NCBI GenBank assembly: GCA_027923505.1
Contig: BROI01000008.1
Span: forward strand, 992,001-1,056,000
Direction of reading: 5' to 3'
Length of the DNA: 64,000 bases
From: Mayamaea pseudoterrestris
Taxonomy: Eukaryota > Bacillariophyta > Bacillariophyceae > Sellaphorales > Sellaphoraceae
This document shows positions 42,375 to 50,411 of the stretch, one piece after another. The notes beneath the pieces are model-generated. The model searched no databases, had not been told where the DNA came from, and saw only the letters and a list, made by a program, of their open reading frames with translations. Each line of letters starts with the position of its first letter. Position 1 is the first letter of the stretch. The position numbers were made by a program, and so were the translations under genes.

Positions 42375-45300
42375 CACTCCTTTGGGCCGAGTAGTACTTA
42401 CTGCTCGAGGCCAGATTCATAACCAGGTTGCGGAGCTTGCCAAACTGGGCTCCCTGCAATGGTTTCGTGAAGAAATCCGCGACCATGTCTCCGGTCGGAC
42501 AATGCTCAATGTTGACTTCACCAGCTGCCACGCGATCTTTCACAAAGAAGTACCGAACATTCATGTGTCGCGTGCGCTTTGTACTTGAGCTTCTGCCATT
42601 CTTTTCCAACAGCATTGAACTCATATTGTCTTGATACAATTTCGTGTCTTTGACCCCGAAACCTTGCGCCTTCAGAAAATATCCTGTCCACAGCAACTGC
42701 GGTAGCACATCATGAACTCCCACAACTTCGCTCTCCGTCGAGCTTCTTGTTACCAACTTCTGTTTAGCCGACGTACTGTACACTGATCCTTGGCCAAGTG
42801 TCATTGTTCCACCAGTGTGACCCTTCATGTCTGGGTGCACCGCGTACGACGCATCCACCCACCACTGGACTATCCCGGACTGGTCCGCCTTCAGCGTCAA
42901 CACCATGTCCACGCTTCCGCGTAAATATTTAATCACTCTTGCAGCCTTCTTATAGTCGTCTTCGTCAGGCTGCTGCAGCCTCGTGCTCAAGAAAGAAATC
43001 GCTGTGCGAATATCCGGTCGCGCTCGCTGACTCAGATACAGACACTGCATCACAATCGTCACAAAAATCTGCTTCTTCGCTTCGCTCAACATGACAGGAT
43101 TTTCCGATATCTGAAACAAGTGACTGGCTGCCGGAGTAGCTGCCGTTCCATCCATGTCGTCTGGCGCATGATGCAGGATGTTCTTCACATAGTCAACCAT
43201 GTTGATTGCTACTTCTCCAGGCTTAGTATAGTCCAATACCATGCCGAGGTAGTCGTGCACTTTTCCGCGTGACTTATTCATTGGAGTCTCCTTGCCAAAC
43301 TCCTCATCCATCTGCGCGATGAACTCATCCACTACGCTCACGTCGACGTGCGAAATCTTCAAATCGTCCACGTGCCATCCCACGGTGATTTGCTTCCCAT
43401 TGACAATCTTGTTGCACACACACGGATCGTACGGGTTCTTCTCGAAGCCCCACTCAAGCAATTTTGCGGACAACTTCTCCCAGAATAGTCGCGCTGCTCG
43501 AAGCGTACCATAAAGCGCCATGAGTAATTCAACATACATGACTTTCTCGCCATTCTCCATTGTGACGCAAGGCTCGTACATCTCGCGATCAATTTCCAAC
43601 AGTAGCTCCACCATCTTCCCAGTGAAACGAACGTGCACCAACTCATCCATTTCCGCTTGCATGAAAGCACCCGGTACATCAACCACAGCAACCTCGCGCC
43701 CTTCCATAGCGTCAATGATAGCTGTCAGAAAGATGGCCTCTGTCGCTATCGTTGGAGATGCTGCGTCTTCCTTTGCAGTGTATGCTCGTTGCTTGCGTCC
43801 ATCCGCGCATCCGCGTCCCTTCACAGTCCCGCATCTCTTGCGCTTGAGAAACATCAAATACGCCAGAGCGTCCTTGCGCTGCTGCGGAGTCAGAGTGCAT
43901 TGGGGGACTGCCTTCATGACGTGCCTGTCGTGTAGCTGCTGCATTTCCTTGCGCACTGCCTCCACTCCAGCATCGCCAAAAGCCTTTAAACCTTGTCGCA
44001 TATTCATCTGTGCCGTGACGAGTGGCTCCGACACTTCCTCTGCAGCGTCGAGCGTGAACAAATGAGCGAACGAGCGAGGTTTGCGCGCACGCAGGCCATA
44101 CCGACCAGTGCGTGGGCCATAGCGCGCATCGAAATCCTCTTCGTCTGCAGCAGCTGGCACTCCTTCAATTTCGCCTTCATCGGGCACTCCTTCAATTTCG
44201 CCATCATCCACGGCTGGCGCGTCGTCAAGTTCGCCGTCAATGGCCTCACCATCCTCGTCGTTCGGCACTCCTTCGATTGCGCCGTCAGCACCATCGTCGT
44301 CGTCGTCGTCGTCATCGGTCGCATTCACTCCTTCGCTTCCGCCGGCAGAGTCGTCGTCACCGCGAGAAGCGTCGTCATCATAATCAGAGTCATCATCATC
44401 CTCGGCGTCATCTTCGTGCCACATGACTGGCTCAGCAGCCTCCGCAACACGGTGGCGGTCCATGAACACGATGCCCGGATTGGCCTTCTGTTGACGAGCG
44501 AGACGATGCACGCGCTCAATGACATCATCAGGCATGGGCAAAGGCGTAGCGTGCCCACGATTCAGAACTTTGCCCGAAGACAAACTGAGGAAATAAAACC
44601 CACCCTGCACATTACCAGTCGGGCGCAGAGCCAGCGCACCGATCGTGCGCGCCTGCATGTCATTGCTGTGCGACTCATGCGTTTGCACATACTGACCAAA
44701 TTCATACTTGCAATGCCGATTAAAGTCAACTGTCTGACCAGTCACAATAGTGCGTGGACTGAGATCCTTCGAAATGCCACGCTCGTTCGGAAACGCATTC
44801 AACCAAAACACGGCAGACTTCGTCATTTCGATAACCAAGCGTGCCGGCACGTGCTTAAATGGCAACGTGTTGTATGTCGCGCGCACCCGTTCTTTCACGA
44901 CACGGATAAAACGTTCAATTTCGCCAACGTGTTCATCCTCAGATGTCGCATTGAGCGCCACTCCGAGATCAGCCAACGCGCCAAGCATTGGAGCGAACTC
45001 CCCATCCATCAGAGCCGCGACGACACGGAACCCACCGCGTGCGTAAATCTTCAACACAGACTCGATTGCCTTCAACATAACCGGAAGCGTACGGTTTTGA
45101 ATCACCTCAACCGTAGCAAAACGAATGCTGCGGGAGAACGTCACCAACATAGGGACTTTGTTGATATACATGATGTCAGCACAAAGAGTAACGTCTCGAT
45201 AGCGACTCATGATAGCCGGTGGAAGCTGCTCAACAATCGCAGGCTTCACCAGATGCGACGCGCGACGCGTCGTCTTTCCTTTTAACGAGCCAACATCTGG

Positions 45301-47151
45301 TCCAAAGATGTGCTCAGCAGCCAGGATGTCGGCCTTCGTCACAGGACAGTTCGGCAACTGATTGCTAGTAACGATGCGCAGGTAATCCTTGAGGCTTGGC
45401 CGTCCAATTTTGATTTGCAGTTCCCTAGCTCTAACAGCGCGTAAATAGTCATCATTGGTGTAGTTAGTACGGTTATCGTCTACCGTAGTCAACATCGCCA
45501 CTCCATCCTTGACATCGCTGCGCTTGCCCTTCGAAAAGCTCTCGCAAACATACAGCCCAGAGTCAGTCTCGACAAACTCTCGCTGCTTACCATCCGGCTT
45601 CTCCACAACGAACATTGGACGATCCACGCCGTGCATGAGATACTCCACGGTAAACTTCTTGCGGACTTGCGCCAAACTCAAAATGTTCGCCAGTCCCTGC
45701 GGATACCACCACACCGGACCATAGCCCTCCAGGTCGCCCATCATGTTCGTCCTTACTGTACCAGCGTTGCACTTGATCACCATCCACGTTGGCACCGGGC
45801 GAATGTTCGTCAGCATCTTGGCGTTGCAGAACAGATCCACTGTCGACTGATTGTCCAAGAGCACAGCCTTCTTCGAGATGTTCACCTTCGGCGGCTGCGC
45901 GAACATGTATCCGACCTCATCGTCGTCATCGCTTTCTTCCTCGCTACCCAGCGTGAAGTGCTGCGCCCCACTAGCCTCTGCAGCCGGCGCACTCTCCGTA
46001 GACTCCGTTCTCGTAGGACAGTCTCGCTGCACATGACCAACCTGTTGACAGGTCCAGCATCTGGGAGGGTCACGCGCTGTACCAGTCGTGTGAAACGCCA
46101 CGCCCTCGTTCGTTGGCAACGTGGCTTCTCCATCCGCATGCTCACGACGCTGCATGATGTTGTATGCATCGTGGATCGTCAACGGGAAGTTGTCGTGCCC
46201 GTCGAGGTAGCAGTTGCGCAAGTGCTTGCAATACCCAGCGTATTCGCCCGTTGCGCCACGCACGAAAAGCATCGCAAGCTCGAGCTCTTCGGCGGCCTTG
46301 ATATCCTCCTTGTTCGCCTTGTTACGATTGTCATCCTTGGCAATGTTCAACGCCACAATCTCGTTGTGCATCGTGACGCCAACCGCCTTCGCCACGTCTG
46401 CCAGCGTGACCATGCTTTCGTAATATTTCTGCAGGCTTTCGCGCGCTCCTTGAGTACGTCCGAACAACTCAGCTTGAATGTCCACGACTTGATCCACAAG
46501 TTTGCAGCGCCCTTCGTACGTATGCGAGATCTCCTTGATAATCGCCAGCAACTTAATTCCGTCCGTGTCCTCCTCGGCGTCTCGGAACTTGGCGTGCGAC
46601 TTGACACGATCCTTCATACGCTCCGTGCATTGTCCATGCAACACGGCGTAGAGACCAGCGAGGAAGTCGGAGTATACACGCACGCGCTCGACATGCTCTT
46701 TCTTGTCGGCCTTGTATTCCTCGAGCATTATGGACCAGTCCGAGTCCGTCGTGTCGGCATCCTTCGTTGGACGTGCAGGCTCGTCAGGAATCTCCAGTTC
46801 CACGTTGCGCATGCCCTTGAGCAGCTCCTTGGTATATTTCTTGTAGGAGCGCCCGACGAAAGTGATGATCTCGTTCGTCGTACGGATGAATCCATCGGGA
46901 TCGCGCGAACCGTTATAGTCGTAGATGAATCCAGCGAGCGTCGGCTCGCTTCCTTGGAAATTTCCACTCGGCGCACGACTCGGTCCGTTGAGTCTGTTAC
47001 CATTGCCTTGATTCCCGGAACGATTCCCAGCACGATTCCCACGACGATAATGACGGTTGCGTCGGTTTCCTTCGCTTGCTGGCGGAGCGGGAGGTGCACC
47101 TCCACCGCTCGACGCCGCTCCTGTCGTCGGAGTATTGCTCGTCGAAGACAT
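42304..47151 (-). CDS. Gag-Pol polyprotein of Ty1/copia element
   Basis: An uninterrupted 1,615-residue frame. Gag occupies about 1-400, with a zinc knuckle C365-WT-C368-QQVG-H373-VQRD-C378. Protease: VLLDNQSTVDLF (D433). Integrase catalytic residues D659 (TLCADIMYI), D716 (ALMDGEFAP) and a Glu in HVGEIERFI (744 or 746). A highly acidic linker at about 905-1,005 has repeated EGVP units. RT: VVDVPGAFMQAEMDE (1,157 on), YGTLRAARLFWEKL and the catalytic VDDL (D1262, D1263). RNase H: WVDASYA (D1433), SSTESEVVGVH (E1473), YQDNMSS (D1508). Gag and Pol are one frame with no shift. The stop lies inside the 3' LTR, so the U3 region encodes the last about 24 residues. Confidence 0.97.
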   Translation of the reverse strand: MSSTSNTPTTGAASSGGGAPPAPPASEGNRRNRHYRRGNRAGNRSGNQGNGNRLNGPSRAPSGNFQGSEPTLAGFIYDYNGSRDPDGFIRTTNEIITFVGRSYKKYTKELLKGMRNVELEIPDEPARPTKDADTTDSDWSIMLEEYKADKKEHVERVRVYSDFLAGLYAVLHGQCTERMKDRVKSHAKFRDAEEDTDGIKLLAIIKEISHTYEGRCKLVDQVVDIQAELFGRTQGARESLQKYYESMVTLADVAKAVGVTMHNEIVALNIAKDDNRNKANKEDIKAAEELELAMLFVRGATGEYAGYCKHLRNCYLDGHDNFPLTIHDAYNIMQRREHADGEATLPTNEGVAFHTTGTARDPPRCWTCQQVGHVQRDCPTRTESTESAPAAEASGAQHFTLGSEEESDDDDEVGYMFAQPPKVNISKKAVLLDNQSTVDLFCNAKMLTNIRPVPTWMVIKCNAGTVRTNMMGDLEGYGPVWWYPQGLANILSLAQVRKKFTVEYLMHGVDRPMFVVEKPDGKQREFVETDSGLYVCESFSKGKRSDVKDGVAMLTTVDDNRTNYTNDDYLRAVRARELQIKIGRPSLKDYLRIVTSNQLPNCPVTKADILAAEHIFGPDVGSLKGKTTRRASHLVKPAIVEQLPPAIMSRYRDVTLCADIMYINKVPMLVTFSRSIRFATVEVIQNRTLPVMLKAIESVLKIYARGGFRVVAALMDGEFAPMLGALADLGVALNATSEDEHVGEIERFIRVVKERVRATYNTLPFKHVPARLVIEMTKSAVFWLNAFPNERGISKDLSPRTIVTGQTVDFNRHCKYEFGQYVQTHESHSNDMQARTIGALALRPTGNVQGGFYFLSLSSGKVLNRGHATPLPMPDDVIERVHRLARQQKANPGIVFMDRHRVAEAAEPVMWHEDDAEDDDDSDYDDDASRGDDDSAGGSEGVNATDDDDDDDDGADGAIEGVPNDEDGEAIDGELDDAPAVDDGEIEGVPDEGEIEGVPAAADEEDFDARYGPRTGRYGLRARKPRSFAHLFTLDAAEEVSEPLVTAQMNMRQGLKAFGDAGVEAVRKEMQQLHDRHVMKAVPQCTLTPQQRKDALAYLMFLKRKRCGTVKGRGCADGRKQRAYTAKEDAASPTIATEAIFLTAIIDAMEGREVAVVDVPGAFMQAEMDELVHVRFTGKMVELLLEIDREMYEPCVTMENGEKVMYVELLMALYGTLRAARLFWEKLSAKLLEWGFEKNPYDPCVCNKIVNGKQITVGWHVDDLKISHVDVSVVDEFIAQMDEEFGKETPMNKSRGKVHDYLGMVLDYTKPGEVAINMVDYVKNILHHAPDDMDGTAATPAASHLFQISENPVMLSEAKKQIFVTIVMQCLYLSQRARPDIRTAISFLSTRLQQPDEDDYKKAARVIKYLRGSVDMVLTLKADQSGIVQWWVDASYAVHPDMKGHTGGTMTLGQGSVYSTSAKQKLVTRSSTESEVVGVHDVLPQLLWTGYFLKAQGFGVKDTKLYQDNMSSMLLEKNGRSSSTKRTRHMNVRYFFVKDRVAAGEVNIEHCPTGDMVADFFTKPLQGAQFGKLRNLVMNLASSSKYYSAQRSVLSMDENPNRSGSGDVTKTVTFK
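42327..42334. promoter_or_regulatory. CRE palindrome TGACGTCA in 3' LTR
   Basis: A perfect palindromic bZIP (ATF/CREB) site, duplicated at 47,342-47,349 in the 5' LTR. Within the 3' LTR it is also part of the codons near the end of gag-pol. Confidence 0.7.
42375..42385 (-). other. Polypurine tract of the copia element
   Basis: On the sense strand CCAAAGGAGTG directly precedes the 3' LTR, the expected place for the plus-strand primer. The gag-pol frame reads through it. Confidence 0.7.
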
Positions 47152-47164
47152 GTCTTTTCACTCG

Positions 47165-47178
47165 CTTCTTGGAGAAAA
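47165..47178 (-). other. Primer-binding site, complementary to the element's own LTR
   Basis: On the sense strand the bases right after the 5' LTR are TTTTCTCCAAGAAG. They do not start with TGG, so they do not match a tRNA 3' CCA end. They are the exact reverse complement of CTTCTTGGAGAAAA inside the 5' LTR at 47,276-47,263 (sense). The pairing would leave a loop of about 84 bases and place a primer 3' end exactly at the LTR edge, as in self-priming elements such as Tf1 of fission yeast. Confidence 0.7.
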
Positions 47179-47389
47179 TGTTGGATCTAGAATATATCTT
47201 GCGCGCCCTTGAAGCGACACTAATGATTAAGCAGAACAGAGTCAATAAAACCACTTTACTTATTTTCTCCAAGAAGTGATCGTCCTCGATCCACTCCTTC
47301 GGTTGCCGCTTACCGCGCTTACTTAAATGTGACCGTCTTCGTGACGTCACCGCTGCCGCTTCGGTTTGGGTTCTCATCCATGCTCAACA
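47179..47389 (-). repeat. 5' LTR of the copia element
   Basis: 211 bases, TG..CA, same as 42,164-42,374. It should hold the promoter. If priming is by self-complementarity, transcription would start near 47,276, about 66 bases downstream of the TGACGTCA site. An ATTTAAG lies about 45-50 bases upstream of that point. Confidence 0.97.
47342..47349. promoter_or_regulatory. CRE palindrome TGACGTCA in 5' LTR
   Basis: A perfect palindromic bZIP site in the U3 part of the promoter LTR. TGACGT-type sites are known to mediate CO2/cAMP response in diatoms; that this one does so is inference. Confidence 0.65.
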
Positions 47390-47394
47390 ATCTG
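47390..47394. repeat. Target-site duplication, right copy (ATCTG)
   Basis: ATCTG directly follows the right LTR and matches 42,159-42,163. Confidence 0.95.
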
Positions 47395-47636
47395 TCACAT
47401 CAGCCATGGTGGATTGCGAAACGACCATCATTGAGACGCGATAAGACATAATCACGTTTCATACTTAGCAGGTTTGACAATGTTGTGACAATGACCGCCG
47501 CGACGACTGCCGCCAAGACGAATGACCATGCGGGCGGTTACGCAAGATCCCCCTCACTGCACCAACATCACCAGGTCCGAAAAAGCAACGACAAAGAATA
47601 TATATTTTACCTCCTGCCTCCCCTCTACCTTTCAGA

Positions 47637-48737
47637 ATGTGCTGGCCTCGCAAGTGGCAGTGTCCCTGTCCCTATGGACCATATCTACTCGTTCCCCTCT
47701 TCTTCACGGCTGCGGCCGTCATGTGCACATGCTACGCTGCCTTTGAATGCACCTTTTTCCAAATCTCTGGCATGTCGACGCGTCGCATGACGGTGAGCTT
47801 TGGTCTCTGGACGGTCGAAAAGTATCGGTCCTTCAAGTCTGATCAGCTGGGTGAACCACTGGAGAATGTCTACGTGTACAAGACTCCCAATCAATGCACG
47901 GCTTGGTCCAAACATGAAGAAATTGACAAGTCTGAAATTGATTTGCCCATTCGAGCGGCTCGAGCCATGGGACTGATTTCGGTGATAGTTAGTCCGTTTC
48001 TCTTGGGTTATTTGTACAAGGGCCGCAACGAATTGTTCACCAAGTTGGCCATTCGAACCATGAGTTGTGGCATGATGTTTACTGGTCTTTTTACAGGCTT
48101 GTCTCTTATTGCGCTGCAGAGCTCGCTTTGTCAGGACCATAAGGAAACATGTGACATTGGATTCGCTGGCTACATTTGCATGGCCGCTGTAGTGTTTTGG
48201 ATCTTTGCCTGTTTTTCGACATGCACCTTGCATGGAACGTAAGTGCATGACATTTTTATAAGCGAAAGCATACGACCCAACCGCACAGCAACTCATTAAA
48301 TTTCGACTTGTCTTTTTCGCAGCCGCAGTGTTCGTCGCCGGAGAAAGCCTGGTGAGAGCCGTCGCCAGCGTCGCGATCGCGAGCGTGAGGAACGGCGGTT
48401 GGCTGCCGAGCGACGGGCCATGGAATCGGAAGGCTATAACGATGGTTACGTTGATGAAGATGCAGTCGCTGAGACGGCGCCTCTCGCTGACCCTGATGAT
48501 GGGTATCGGTCCGATGGCAATGAAGAGGAAGGCATTTTTCGGGACAAGGACCCGTACGATGATGCCGATGACGACACGGAAGGTGTTTACAGAGATGACG
48601 ACACAGACAACCAACCAAGGCAGTTCAGAAATGATGATGTAGTAGACGATTACGATGATAATGCATCCTACCACAGCAACAGTAACACATTCGCAGCTGA
48701 TGATAATTCAGTGAACAAAACACGTCACATTGACTAA
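47637..48737 (+). CDS. Four-helix membrane protein with acidic tail, two exons
   Basis: Exon 1 47,637-48,238, intron 48,239-48,322 (GTAAGT..TCGCAG), exon 2 48,323-48,737; 338 residues. The N-terminus is Cys-rich (MCWPRKWQCPCPYGPY), followed by helix PLFFTAAAVMCTCYAAFECTF. Three more helices follow: AMGLISVIVSPFLLGYLY, MSCGMMFTGLFTGLSLIALQ and ICMAAVVFWIFACFSTC. Exon 2 is cytosolic: a basic stretch (RRRRKPGESRRQRRDREREE) then a long acidic tail (DADDDTEGVYRDDDTDN). The layout, with a C-rich CPYG start and a Cys pair in the loop, resembles the gene at 51,680-52,527, so the two may be one family. No known name. The copia element sits 243 bases upstream. Confidence 0.75.
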
Positions 48738-48829
48738 TGCCGCCGAGCGGTTTGGTTCTGCCTCTCCTCATACGAAACAAAAATTCCAGAGAGAGTCGCT
48801 CTTGTAATATAAGATAATCTACTTTATAC

Positions 48830-50242
48830 TTACAGTCTATGAACGTGCTGCAAAAACTGTGCCGCCGCGTGAGAACCAAGCGATGGTGCATTAGTCCCTA
48901 TTCGTTCGTCGTCATTGTCAACTTGCTGAAAGATGAAACCCAAATGCCCTCCACTTTGACATTGCACCATTTTGAGAGGCGCCGGACCTCCATGTTCGCT
49001 GCTTAGATGCGTCGGCCAAACTGAATTGTCAAAGAATGGATCATTTTTGGCGTTGAGTACGAGCGTCGGCACGGCAATCTTGTCCAAAACATGAATGGAT
49101 GACGTCTGTCGATAGTAGTCCCAACAATCTTCAAAGCCATATATAGGAGCGATAAAGGCATCATCAAACTCTGAGATGGTTTCGGCGCTCTTGATGCGCT
49201 CGGCGGAGATTTTATCGTACGCTTGGAGTCGCTCAAGTTGCTCCTTGGCCATTTTTTGGAGCGACTTGAGCAAGCCGTCTGTGTATACGTATCGCTGAAT
49301 GCTAAAGGGGCGAGCAAGGACGGGAGCGTTTCGTAGTTGATCCAGTGGCGCGCAGAGCGCCGCAGCACCTTGAATGTTCCAGTCCAGTGCTTGGTCTGCC
49401 AAGTCACCCAAGCACTTTAGTACAACGTTGGCACCTAGCGAAAAGCCAGCCAAGTAGATTGGCGTTGTAGGTTCTCGCTGCCGAAAAATTTCCATGAAAT
49501 GCAAAAGGTCTTTTGTGAATCCCAGGTGGTACGCGCCAAGTGTGTCGTTTGGTATATTGTTTCCGTCCTTGTCCTTGGAGCAGCCGCGAAAGTTGATGGC
49601 AATCACATTCATTTCTTGATTTGCAAACGCCCTAGCCATTTCGACTGCAAGGTTCCCGTACGAGCTTGATTGCAAGCCATGCAACAGCAGGACCGTAGGA
49701 GTGGGTTGTTGTGCTGCAGTAGTAGGTGATGCTGGAACATCAGAGTCTTTTCTTCGTTTAACGTACTTGTAGTCAACATGAAACCAATCATTGTCTGGCG
49801 TTTCAATGCGCTCTCGCTCGTCCCAAAAAGCCGCGTTATCAATCTCCTTGGACGCAGTCTTGAATCCATTCTGTACGCGACGCACAAAGTCAATGGGCGA
49901 TTCGTTTCGTGGAACGTACGAACAGGATTCTCGCAGAAGGAAACCGAAGATTGTTTGCACGTGGCCTTTGCCAATCTTTGGATGAAATTCTTCACCAATC
50001 TCAAATTTTTTTATTAAAGCAGCTCCCTTTCTCTGCAGCTCTTCTAGTCGCGTCGCCGCTGCAGTCTCTTTATATTCTGACATGGATGTATCGCTACTGA
50101 TTGACTTCTGGATTCGTCGGCCTTGTTGCTGCGCCAGTGCATCTGAGCATGTGACGAACGCGGGTAGAAGCAAAATGACACTTCCTATTATAGTCCCTTT
50201 TGTCTCTTTTGCATCAGGCCGGCAATAGTTACGATAGGCCAT
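48830..50242 (-). CDS. Alpha/beta hydrolase of the YheT/ABHD1-3 family
   Basis: Start placed at ATG 50,242 (alternative 50,272); the frame is open further up, but that would overlap the divergent gene. Residues about 17-36 (IIGSVILLLPAFVTCSDALA) are a signal peptide or anchor. Family motifs: KIGKGHVQTIFGFLL, TVLLLHGLQSSSYGN (oxyanion region), VIAINFRGCS, and YLAGFSLGANVVLKCLG, with the nucleophile Ser in G-x-S-x-G. TLVLNAKNDPFFDN gives the acid and QSGGHLGFIF the His. Length about 470 residues is in the family range. These enzymes act on lipid esters; the substrate is unknown. The 170 bases to the start at 50,412 on the other strand form a short bidirectional promoter with an ACGTCA site near 50,339-50,344. 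Confidence 0.88.
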   Translation of the reverse strand: MAYRNYCRPDAKETKGTIIGSVILLLPAFVTCSDALAQQQGRRIQKSISSDTSMSEYKETAAATRLEELQRKGAALIKKFEIGEEFHPKIGKGHVQTIFGFLLRESCSYVPRNESPIDFVRRVQNGFKTASKEIDNAAFWDERERIETPDNDWFHVDYKYVKRRKDSDVPASPTTAAQQPTPTVLLLHGLQSSSYGNLAVEMARAFANQEMNVIAINFRGCSKDKDGNNIPNDTLGAYHLGFTKDLLHFMEIFRQREPTTPIYLAGFSLGANVVLKCLGDLADQALDWNIQGAAALCAPLDQLRNAPVLARPFSIQRYVYTDGLLKSLQKMAKEQLERLQAYDKISAERIKSAETISEFDDAFIAPIYGFEDCWDYYRQTSSIHVLDKIAVPTLVLNAKNDPFFDNSVWPTHLSSEHGGPAPLKMVQCQSGGHLGFIFQQVDNDDERIGTNAPSLGSHAAAQFLQHVHRL

Positions 50243-50411
50243 GTTGCGCAGAGTATATTGTGCTTGCAACATGGCAAGAAACAGATTGATGATGGATGAG
50301 TCGAATCGATGATGGAAGACGCTGCGGGCGAACAACGCGACGTCACGCTTCCAGTTGCGGTGCGACTTACGAATCTGCCGCGCCGACGCGCGCACATTTT
50401 GCATTTCGACC

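Larger units (their letters stand above)
42164..47389 (-). mobile_element. Complete Ty1/copia LTR retrotransposon (CoDi-like), 5,226 bases
   Basis: Two 211-base LTRs (TGTTG..CAACA) flank one long minus-strand frame. By eye the LTRs are identical over their whole length and the 5-base target duplication ATCTG is intact, so the insertion is recent and the element may still be active. Order on the sense strand: 5' LTR 47,389-47,179, primer site, gag-pol 47,151-42,304, polypurine tract, 3' LTR 42,374-42,164. The order protease-integrase-RT-RNase H defines Ty1/copia. It sits between two divergent genes, 155 bases from one start and 243 from the other. Confidence 0.97.

Noticed and set aside
47165-47178. 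tRNA-primed site for the copia element
   Set aside because: The site begins TTTTCTCC, so it cannot pair with a tRNA 3' CCA. A half-tRNA internal match cannot be fully excluded without the tRNA set.
45631-47190. Long plus-strand frames (519 and 430 codons) inside the copia element
   Set aside because: They are antisense to gag-pol, and have no domain. They follow from biased codon use on the coding strand.
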